Below, in pieces: positions 15,101 through 27,100 of a stretch of DNA of 64,000 bases. Position numbers and translations under genes: made by a program. The DNA lies in NCBI GenBank assembly GCA_947247005.1, contig OX365944.1, positions 4,786,501 through 4,850,500 on the forward strand, written 5' to 3'. Every line of letters begins with the position of its first letter. Position 1 is the first letter of the stretch. The DNA comes from Spisula solida. Taxonomy: Eukaryota; Mollusca; Bivalvia; Venerida; Mactridae. The notes beneath the pieces were generated by a model. It saw nothing but the letters and a program-made list of their open reading frames with translations. It ran no database searches and had not been told where the DNA came from.

Positions 15101-18100
15101 GTAGTCATGTTTGCTTGCGTTTGATCGCGACAGTCGTGTGTAGTCATGTTTGTTTGCGTTCGATCGCTACAGTCGGGTGTAGTCATTTTCTTTTTCCCCC
15201 TATTAGATAGGTCAAAGACCTCCCACTTAAAGGGATCCCTCTTATTTATTGTCATCAGTCAACACTACTAGTCAAGTAGCATTGTTCAAGGGTAAGTTAG
15301 TACTGGTTAGAATACAGTCTAGGAAAACTGGTTTATAGAATCATAATTGTTGAAAGCTGGTGTTTAATCTGTATAAACAAACCCCCATGTCTTAGAATTT
15401 TTGAATTGAATATTGCTATTGTAACGGGTGATTTTACTTTTACAGTTTTAGGCTCTGTTTCGGTATCGCAGTTCCGATCAGGTGTGATCAATCCAGGTGA
15501 GCAGGTTCAGCTAGAATGTTGGGCTGTCGGTGCACAGATAGACAGTGTGAAATGGATCCGAAACAAACAGACTATTGGTAAAGACAACCTGTACACAATA
15601 GAGACGGTCTCGAAGGAGGATAATGGTTTATATACATGTATGGCAACGTTTGAAGATAAATCATCAGCATCTAAAGATTTGTTCCTAAATGTCAGATGTA
15701 AGTATCAAGTGATCTACAGTTTTATTTGTGATTCATAAGTGTAACCCGAGCTCGATAAATTGCAATACAAAAACAAACACAAAATCTGCTATATTTATTG
15801 TTTCTGAATATTTAGTAGCATGCAACTTGACATGTTGTGCCAAATGTTTGAATGCTTTCATAGGCAATGTTTCGGTCCTTGAATTTAATCCATAACCAAA
15901 TATTGAGTTTGTTTTTGTTCTGAAGTTCATCGCGTTAAGAGTTATACTTACTTATTTTGTTTTTGACCTAGTGAAGTCTATTTTCATATTTCTCATGCTA
16001 CTGTGAGGCTTCAAATATGACCACATGCATACCTACTTTTACGTTCCAAAATAAACTTTAGAATTTAATATTGACCTACTGGCATATTTTCTTTCATTCA
16101 TTAAATTTTGTGACTCTTAAATCAGACTGATTACCTAGGTTTTGTAAGAGCCCTCTTATTTGGTTTTGTCTGCATAACAGTGACAGGTGTGCATTGTATT
16201 GGCAATTTCCTGTTTTTTTCACACAAGGTGAAGGTCTGTCTCATTCACACGATGACTAGACTGGTTACACATGAGAGCTGTAATCGAGCAATTTGATTTG
16301 TTCATGATAAACATTTGGTATTGCTTGGATTTTTTCCTGCGAGTTCTATTGCTGGACTCGTAAATTTGACACGATTATCAGAGTGTGAATATTGAGCAAC
16401 AGCCTTTAAACAAAGCCCTATAGTTGGAGCTCTAAAAGGGTGTTGCTCTACAGTGATATCATATATTTGTTGTTGTTTGTTGTTTCTAGTCACACCACAC
16501 CCTGTTAGAATGAACACCACCAACGTATTACCAGGAGTACGACTGGATACAGATATAGAATGTGTATTCACTGGACACCCTGACATTGTTACCTGGACTA
16601 AGGATGGACATGCCCTTCAAGGCGGGGCTAAATACTTATTTCCCGCCCTCGTGACTGACTTGGAGACTGGGAAGACTAAAAGTGTTCTGAGGGTGAGAAA
16701 TGTTGAATCTGATGATTTCACATCCTACACTTGTCATGCTACAAACAAGTTTGGATCTAACTCCATATCAGGAGAGCTAAAAAGTAAGTTTTGTACAAGT
16801 GTGAGATTAGGATATCTATTGTATAAATGTATATTCAATTTTTTGGATAGTTAGTGCTGGAGATATATTGTTAATGTGCTGGAAATATGTCTGTCTATCT
16901 GTCTGTCTGTCCTTCTATCTGGTTATCCATTTGTATTTCTGTACCACCTTAGAAAGGGTTAATTAATGGGCACAGAACAATTGGCTGTTTTTAGATGCCA
17001 ATCGTCCTGCTGTTTGTAGGGTGCAAAAGTTGTCTGTGTGTTGCATTGAATCAAAGAAAGAACAAAGAAAACCCCATAATGTCACATACGTAAGAACATC
17101 AATCTGTCTGTCCTGTATGTCCTGTCACAACGGGTGTCTGTCACAATGAGTGTCTGTCACAATGAGTGTCCATCACAATGAATGTCTGTCACAAGGAATG
17201 TCTGTCACAATGAGTGTCCATCACAATGAGTGTCTGTCACAATGAGTGTCTGTCACAATGAATGTCTGTCACAATGAGTGTCCATTACAATGAGTGTTTG
17301 TCACAACGAGTGTCCATCACAATGAATGTCTGTCACAACGAGTGCCCATCACAATGAATGTCTGTCACAAGGAATGTCTGTCACAACGAGTGTCCATCGC
17401 AATGAATATCTGTCACAATGAGTGTTCGTCACAATGAATGTCTGTCACAATGAATGTCTGTCGCAACGAGTATCCATCACAATGAGTGTCCATCACAATG
17501 AATGTCTGTCACAACAAGTGTCCATCACAATGAGTGTCCATCACAATGAGTGTCCATCACAATGATTGTCTGTCACAATGAGTGTCCATCACAATGAATG
17601 TTTGTCACAATGAGTGTCCATCACAACAAGTGCCTGTCACAACGAGTGTCCATCACAATAAGTGTCCATCACAATGAATGTCTGTCACAACGAGTGTCCA
17701 TCACAATGAGTGTTTGTCACAACGAGTGTCCATCACAATGAATGTCTGTCACAATGAGTGTCTGTCACAATGAGTGTCCATCACAACGAGTGTCCGTCAC
17801 AATGAGTGTCCATCACAACAAGTGTCCGTCACAACAAGTACCTTTCACAACGATTGCCTTTCACAATGAGTGTCTGTCACAATGAGTGTCCATCACAACC
17901 AGTGTCCATCACAATGAGTGTCTATCACAAGTGTCTGTCGCATTGAGTGTCCATCACAATGAGTGTCTATCATGAGTGTCCATCACAAGTTTCTGTCACA
18001 ATGAGTTTCCACACTTGTTCTCCGCAATTATTGATCAGTGACACTTCACATTGATACTTGTTACTAAGCCAAAATATAATATTAAGTCAGACAGGGAAGG

Positions 18101-21100
18101 CAGCCCTCAACTTAACCAGTCAGGACCGAAAACATAAAAACATACAAGGCACTATGCCCAACACTCTGCCGAACGAGAAAATGATCCGCAATAGTTCCAG
18201 CTGTTAAAAAGCTGAATGAAATAGTTTCAGCAATAAAAAGGTTCAATGCCCACACTGAATGACCTAGTTACAACAGTAAAACTGCTGAAATACACAGCAC
18301 TAGCCTTCTCAAGCCCCAAAAAGGCAAATAACAGCATCAAAACAATGATAGCCATGGTTTCAGCCAACAAGTTCGGTTGATTACTGTGCAAGTTACGACC
18401 CTTAGATGGTCAAAAATGGAGTTATATGTAAATTTTCCAATGTATGCAATATTCATACACACATGTATCTGCATTGTTTGTAACCAGGGCTTTTTTTGTT
18501 ATATAATAGGGTCTTTACAAGGCCCCTTCCCCTTAAAAAATCTTTAAAATCATGCAGTTTTTCACCAAAAATGAAGTTTACCTTGACAAAATCATTCCCC
18601 ATGTTACCAAAATACCAAATACCAATATTTGTTTCTCCTAATTGAGGGTAAAGCCCCATCCCCAAGGCTCGATAAAAGCCCTGGTAATTATGGTTTTATA
18701 GTCTGTAATATTGTTTCTTGTAAATGATTATTACATACAAATTTATTTTTCAGATATATTCCCGGGCACAGGTTTACCAACGTCGGTACCTCCAACAGCA
18801 GGGAAAGTTAGAGGTATGTGTACACTAACAGGGGTTTTCCTACACCTTTTGTAGGTCCTGAAAACCGACCCATTCCCAAAGCAGAAGGACCCATTCCCAA
18901 CGGAAAATATCATCCATTTTTCCCAATTGTATGAAATTTTCATGTTGCATTTTTTGTCACGGACATATTTGAAGCTCAATCATCTCTTATTTAAGTGTTT
19001 TCAACTTAACATGAGTATTACATTACTTTACAGACCAAAACATCACTTGGGATACAATAATGATGGCCTTGATTTAAGCTTCTTTTGTTACAACATTCCC
19101 AATTTACGACTGGGTCCTTTTCCCAAAAGAGCCAGGATAACCCCTGAAAAATGTCATAATGATTATGTCCAAATGATGCTTCTTTGATGTGTTTTGGCAA
19201 AACATGTCCGTGGAAACCTTCACTGAAGGGTTTTCTATGGGTGGAACATCTAGAGACCGCTGAATCTGTTATATGGTTGACATGTACATTATGTGTCCCA
19301 TATATAGTGAGGGAGACATATTGATTTGGTGCTGAAAGTCTGTCTGGACGTCACAAAGTTTGTACACCCTTGTTCTCCTTAACCACTTGGGTTGGATTTA
19401 TAAAATTTACAAGAACACTTGGTATGACCCTTTATGGGAGACATATGTACATCTACTAATGCAGGAGGCCAAATAGTGATTGTCCTGTCAGTCCATACAT
19501 TTGTCCGTTTCATCCGTTACATTGAAAATGTTAACCATCATAAACATGTTGCTTTGTCAAAGCCATGTAGCACTATCCGACATTTCAACAGAATTTTGGC
19601 CCCAGATTGATGACGATGTTTTCCGGACTTCTTCCGATACCACCCGATACATTACAATCCTACCTATATCACAAACTGTCTCATGACTTCCCCGAAGCTT
19701 CCCCTAGACCACAAGGAACCTGTTCCCGATATCCTGATAGCTAATTAATTTAAATCAGGAGTACATCGCCGAGTCAAAAAATGCTCAGTGGGACCTAGAC
19801 TTAAAGATGAGAAAGCGTGTGTGTAAGTAGTCTAAAAGAAATTGTTTCACATGACTTTGTGTTCTCAGTTAAGAGACCGTTTATTTGCTATGAAACAGTG
19901 TTTATGAGTGAATTTAATTGTTACGTTTGTTTCGTATATCTTGTAGAATGTTGTGAAAATAAAGGAGTAGATACAACATGTGCTCAACATATCTGCACCT
20001 ACGCAATAGACATAAATGCCATCATCGCTGATCCCAGTTTATCTAACTGCTTGAACTATATGGAAGACTTTTTCTACTGTGGATCAGGCAAGTATTTAAT
20101 CCTCACACATCAGGGGTCCTACAATGCCAAAATAATCTGGATTTGCTGCATTAGAAAGAATGCTTTTTCTGCACAAACCAGTTTTTGACGAAAACATTCT
20201 AAGAATTATGAGTATGGTCATTTGAAATTTCTTACTCTGAAATTTAACAACAGAGAAATGTTTGAAACAGTGTTGTGGTGTAGGAATATGTGCTAATGAC
20301 ACCTGAAACAGACTTGCAATCTTACTTTAAGGATTAAGCATTTTGTCTTAGTAGGACCTCTGCTCAAGGCAACATATTATAGAACAGCCAGAGCCTGTAG
20401 AAAGTTACACCACTGACCATGACTGATTGAGAATTTGAAAACACTTACGCCTACGGTCCTTTAACTTGGCAGGGGTATGGATTGTAACCCACAGATGAAC
20501 TCTATTGCTTTTGTAGTCAGCTAGTGAAAGGTCAAGGAAGTGTGAACAAACAATGATTTACGATGAGGTATCAAGTAATTAACAACCTGTCACTACATAC
20601 GACCAGTGATTAACAATTTTTTGACAAAAGTCGCTTAATACAATAGACAAATAGAACAAATATGGTCGGGAGGATTTGAAACTGGTCGTTTAAGACAAAG
20701 GTTGCTTAATATGCGTGGTCGCTAGTACAAGTTAGACTGTATTCACTGTATGTGTGATTGCATACTTGTTTTACTGCCTCCTTGATAGCCTAGTGGTGGA
20801 GCATCCGCTTCGAGTGCAGGAGGTCTCGAGTTCGACCCCTGGCTGCGTCATACCAAAGACGAAATTACAATGGTACTAGATATTCCCTTGCTTGAGGCTC
20901 ACATCAAAGGGAAACTGGCTTCTCTTCTCTCATACCCTCATGGGGATGGATAACATCAGGAATGAGGTGTCGAGAGTGATTAATATAAGTTGGAAAAGCT
21001 TGTTTCGCAATGGACCTAAAATAAATTAGTATAAACTGTACATGTTTTACTAACATCTCATGTTCTATGTACAGATGGCAAAGATCACAGTAAGTGTTGT

Positions 21101-24100
21101 ACAGATGAGGGAGTGTCCGAGTTCTGTCTACCCATGTGTATGGGAAGGTTACCCGATCATTCCAACTCGTTAGAGTTATTGTTGTGTATGTCCCACGCTG
21201 AAACTATACTCAACTGTGCTGTCAATGGTCAACGTAAGTGTCTTGTTAGAATTATTACCTGTGTATGTCTTACGGTGAAACTATGTCCAAGTTATGATAT
21301 GTGTTTTTCAATGATTAAACACTTGTTCTGCCTGTGTCATTATATTCAAGTAAAGTCAATATGTAGAAGAAAACTTCTTTGTGTTTTTATTATTTTGAAA
21401 ATGGCTGTAATGCCGAAATGTCAAGTAAAGGGTAAAAGCTTTTCAATGATTAAACATGCATTGTTTGTGTTTGATTTTAGAGTATGTTCCAGCTGCCCCA
21501 GTGAATGTTCATGCCAAGTTGTTCTATGATACAGTTAAAGTAATTTGGGATTTTGGTGCCAATGCTGATAAAGTGGATGTTTACCATATATGGTATCAGT
21601 CGGAGAAACAAACCAAGGATTTCTCTGGAGCGGTAGCATTATTTTTGATTGTTTTGTAATATTCCCAGTTTGTCATAAATCAGGTGTTTTGATGAATAAA
21701 AAAAATGATTATAAAATACCACATAGCACTGTTTTCATGCAATTGCATGTTCATAAGTGTTTAACAGTCACAAGACGGACATGGTTTACGGTAAAGAATA
21801 AAAATAACTATAGTCGGGATGTCATCAGTTTGGATAAAGTTGCGGCCCTTAGTTTTGCTTTTTAGTCCCCTACCGGATTTTGACCAGAGGTTGGCCATCC
21901 ATCCCACCGTCCGTCCGTCAGTCCCTCCATCAAAAAATCTGGATCCTGACATAACTGTAACAGTTTTCAAGCTAGGCTCATGAAACTTAGTATGTGAATA
22001 GGGGGCAATAAGGGGATTATGTACTTCTAAAAGTAATTTTAAACATTGTGGTTGCTATGGCGACAGAAAGAGTGAAAATATACCCAAATCTGGATCCTGC
22101 CATAACTCAACAAGTTTCCAAGCTATGTAATGAAACTTGATATATGGATAGGGGGCAATAAGGGGATTATGCTCGTCTAAATACATTTTAATTCTGACAA
22201 AAATTGTGGTTGCTATGGCAACAGTAAAACTGAAAATGGCCACAAACGGGTAGGGGACTTCTGTATTGCTTGCAATTCTTAATGACTTGTTATTACAAAA
22301 ATGATTTTTTATTTTGTTTGTAATTGTTATTTTAATGATTATTTCTGTTTTTTCATACACAGGAACCTTCAATTTTTGAAAATTAACACTCATTACATGC
22401 AAAATTGGCAAAATTGACATTTCATTGAAATAGCCTTAAAGTTGTGAAATTTTGTTGTATGATTCTTACACTTCATTCAAGTTCGTTTTGCGTCAATCTC
22501 GGCATGTTACGTGTTTTTCTGGGAGGATAGACATCGGTTGTGTTAAATGCTAATGAACACATGCTTGTGGCGTTGCAATATGCACATGTTCATGAACAAT
22601 TTGGGTGAAATATGCTGTGACTTTGAAAAATAGACTTCATTAACTAACGCGCATGTAACGTGTAACATGGCCATTTATTTGCCAAAATGAATCAATAATT
22701 AAATGCAAGTATTATTCAAGTATTGGCATGCAAAATTTCATGAGAGTATATGCAGTATTAATAAATTATTACACATAATTATGGTTGCAGTTTAGAACTT
22801 TTGGGTAGTGTATTCAAATAAACACACTATAAAACTTTTGTACCGATAGGTAGTATTGTATACAAAATACAGAGGTATATATACACCCAGAATATTATGT
22901 AAACACTAAGTTGAAACAATTATAAAAATGTATTTTCAGATACGTAGTGCCAAGTCCTACAAATTGCCGTCATCATTTGTTAAGAAGGGTGAAACAATCA
23001 CAGTATGGGTTGTGTCTCAAAATGACTTTGGATCTAGTCAGCCATCTACTAAAGCTTCGCTGAAAATCACATGTATGTTTTAATGAATATAGTTGTCTCA
23101 TCAATTAACAAAGTGCTGTAAAATCATTACTTTTTGAGAGGGTTTAATTTTCGTTAATTTTTTTGTTCTGTTCGACCATGAAATCTAATACCTAAGATTA
23201 ATCAACCTGTAGGTTGATCAGTACATCTATTGGTAGGTAGACTTACTTGGATTCTCAAACTTTACATGGTGGTTGGTCAGTATCATTACATAACCCCTAT
23301 TGGTTTTGAAGTCAGAAGGTCAACGGGCAAGATGGCCGTTACCCTTAACTTGATTGAATAGACCAAGTTGTTTCCAAATGGATGTACCCTGGATCTTCAA
23401 AATTTATAGGCTGGAGAACTTGCTTGTAATCCAAGCAATCCAGGTTTGAATACTGGCAGGAGGGCAACGGACTGGGTAAAACTGGGAAAACTTGGAAAAT
23501 GCCTAAAACAAATGCCCTGCAGGGAAAAATTAGGGAACTCCGAAATTGGGCAAAAATCAGGGAATTATCAGGGAATTGACAAAAATTGAAGGAAAAAATG
23601 TGTCTAGTGGTAGCTTCTCTTCATGACTTTATTAAATAGATGTATTTCTTCAAACTGACTGTTAGTAACATGTATTTATTATAAAACATGTATAAACAAT
23701 GAGTTTGGTGGTGAAGGTATGGCTATAAGGCGAGGCTGGAGGCCATATTTTCAGCTGTATCTGAGTTGCAAACACTGCAGACAATCGGGAAAAATCACCT
23801 TACAGTCAGGAAAAAATCAGGGAATAATCAGGAAATTTCATTCTTCATTTTTTGTGGCCACCCTGATTTAGTCTAGGTAAGAAATCAGATAGCTTATGTT
23901 CTTGCAAGACACTGGCTGTGATGAAGTTGTCTGTTGCATGTAAAAGTGAAAGTTCCCTGGTACTGCTTCATAACTAATTCCTGATAAACTGCTTCAGGTC
24001 AACGGACTGATTAATATGCTGAAAAATAGTGCTTTTCATACAATATGAAATAACACTACCAAAACAAAAAGACTCATTTTGTCCAATACAAATGACTGTA

Positions 24101-27100
24101 TTTGTATTGCAAACTTAAAAAAAAAACTTAAAAAATGTGACATATTGCAATCTTAGAAGTTGAAGCAGGCTGTATATACAGCCAACTCTTGTTATATTGA
24201 GCTCGCTTATATCAAATTTTCTGTTATGTAGATTTTTTTTTGAAGTCACGTTTTTCCCCTTCTTTGTCTATATGGAATGTTCTTGCAAATGTCGAAGTTT
24301 TTCGTTTAATATCTAAATTGTTTGCATCGATTTGCACAAACATGTCATGCCGTTTGAGATGTGACCAAACGCCTATTATTCATATAAATCCATTTGTTGC
24401 TCTCCACCAACTAAGCTGCACTTGGTTATAATATTACTAACATACTTATATTTATTGGTAACTAACTCAATGTTGTTTTGTGTATTTTTAGTTTCATTGT
24501 GTGTAAACTATATTTATGAGCCTTGAAAATGTTTTTACATTTTGTAAAAATTGGGGTAAAACGTTTTACAAACCTTTGAATGAGAACTAATATTCGTGGA
24601 ACTTTCTTAAAAATACAAAAATAATCTCGGAAAGATAAAACCCGTTTTAACCTGTACTGTGACTTTCCTCTAAACAAAAAAAACTTTTTTACGTCAAAGT
24701 ATTTTACACGGTCAGAAAAAATTGAGATAAAGAGAGTTGGTATGACAATGACTGGTGAGGGACCTAGAACCTGTAATGCATGAGATTCACGCATTATTGA
24801 GGCAATCTGGCATGTATGCCTTATGAATTATTATTTAATTTTCAGCTTTGACTCCAAAGTCTCCAAAGAATCTCCATGGTGACGTCATCAGTGGAACAAC
24901 TATACATGTGAAATGGGACCCGCCTGTTACGTCACTTAAGATTGTAAAATATACTGTGTATTTCAGTAAAATTGGAGGCAAGGAGATAGAGGTATGTTCT
25001 ATATTGTATATGAGCCCTAATCCATTGGGTGGGATTCTAACCAAAGACCCCAACGGCCGCAGCGCCTAGCACTGAAGTGACCACAACCATACCTACTGCG
25101 CCACCGAAACAACTCGGAATGTTTTTTTTTGCTTGAAAGACACTGATATGGTTGTTGTCTTTAGATCACATGAGATATAGGGCGGAAAATACTGAATTTT
25201 TAACTACTTCATTTGTATGGCAGACAGACACCCCACTTGGCTTTTATGAATGCCTGGGACAGTAGCTATCCAATAAATATTTAAAGTTGTATAGGAAACC
25301 TCACCCGGTGGTATAGGTATGTAATATGAAGCAAAAATTAGCTGCAATGATTTTTGCCACACCGGGGTTATATTAGTCTGCTGAATGGCGACAGTTCTAG
25401 TTAGTAATTTTTAGGATGCTGTCCATGCAAACTACACACGGTTATTAGTACTGTTTAGGATGCTGTCCATGTAAACTAGTTAGGTGAATCTGAGACTGGC
25501 ACAGTATATAACTGAAAAATTGTTGAGAAACAGCGTTAACCCCCAAAAAGTGCCCGAAGTCTCACTAGAAACTTCGAAGTTCACAAACATCGTTGTAGGA
25601 TTCTAAAATGTTTTCATTGATTTTATTTGTTTCCTCAGGTAAATACAATTTCAAAAGAAACCCGACTCGTCAAATTATTACCAAAAACCAACTATTTTAT
25701 CCGAGTAGCTGCTGTTAGTGCTGATGGTACCGGGCAGAAATCAAACGGCATTCATATTATGACTGGTAAGTATCACTACTGGTATTCTTGTTATGACTGG
25801 TAAGTATCACTACTGGTATTCTTGTTATGACTGGTAAGTATCACTACTGGTATTCTTGTTATGACTGGTAAGTATCACTACTGGTATTCTTGTTATGACT
25901 GGTAAGTATCACTACTGGTATTCATGTACAAGTTTAAACACTGGGCTCTGTGATCTGCATAAAAGATAAGAAAAGACTGGGTGTTGTGGAGACAGCTGGA
26001 TGTCAGTGCAGGGCAGAGACTGGGTGTTGTAGAGACAGCTGGATGTCAGTGCAGGACAGAGACTGGGTGTTGTGAAGACAGCTGGATGTCAGTGCATGGG
26101 GCAGATACTGGGTGTTGTGAAGACAGCTTGGTGTCAGTGCAGGGCAGAGACTTGGTGTTGTGAAGACAGCTGGATGTCAGTGTAGGGCAGAGACTGGGTG
26201 TTGTGGAGACATCTGGATGTCAGTGCAGGGCAGAGACTTGGTGTTGTGAAGACAGCTGGATGTCAGTGCAGGACAGAGACTGGGTGTTGTGGAGACAGCT
26301 GGATGTCAGTGCAGGGCAGAGACTGGGTGTTGTGGAGACAGCTAGCTGTCAGTACATGGGGCAGAGACTGGGTGTTGTGGAGACAGCTAGCTGTCAGTAC
26401 ATGGGGCAGAGACTGGGTGTTGTGGAGACAGTTAGCAGTCAGTACATGGGGCAGAGACTGGGTGTTGTGGAGACAGTTAGCAGTCAGTACATGGGGCAGA
26501 GACTGGGTGTTGTGGAGACAGCTAGCTGTCAGTACATGGGGCAGAGACTGGGTGTTGTGAAGACAGCTGGATTTCAGTGCGTGGGGCAGAGACTGGGTGT
26601 TGTGGAGACAACTGGATGTCAGTGCATGGGGCAGAGACTGGGTGGTGTTGTTGAGACAGCTAGATGTCAGTGCATGGGGCAGAGACTGGGTGTTGTGAAG
26701 ACAGCTGGATGTCAGTGCATGGGGCAGAGACTGGTGTTGTTGAGACAGCTAGATGTCAGTGCATGGGGCAGAGACTGGGTGGTGTTGTTGAGACAGCTGG
26801 ATGTCAGTGAATGGGGCAGAGACTGGGTGTTGTTGAGACAGCTATATGTCAGTGCATGGGGCAGAGACTGGGTGGTGTTGTTGAGACAGCTGGATGTCAG
26901 TGAATGGGGCAGAAACTGGGTGTTGTGGAGACAGCTAGATGTCAGTGAATGGAGCAGAGACTGGGTGTTGTTGAGACAGCTGGATTTCAGTGCAGGGCAG
27001 AGACTGGGTGTTGTTGAGACAGCTGGATGTCAGTGCAGGACAGAGACTGGGTGTTGTGAAGACAGCTGGATGTCAGTGCATGGGGCAGAGACTGGGTGTT

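Noticed and set aside
13804..15210. Open frame of 468 codons
   Set aside because: It starts in the FN3-4 exon by chance continuity and then runs through the 39-bp array. The exon has a good donor at 13969 and the array peptide is repetitive.
25020..25110. tRNA-like sequence on the minus strand
   Set aside because: A GGTGGCGCAGTAGGTA start and GGTTAGAATCCCACC end are suggestive, but the middle does not fold into standard arms; probably a decayed SINE head.
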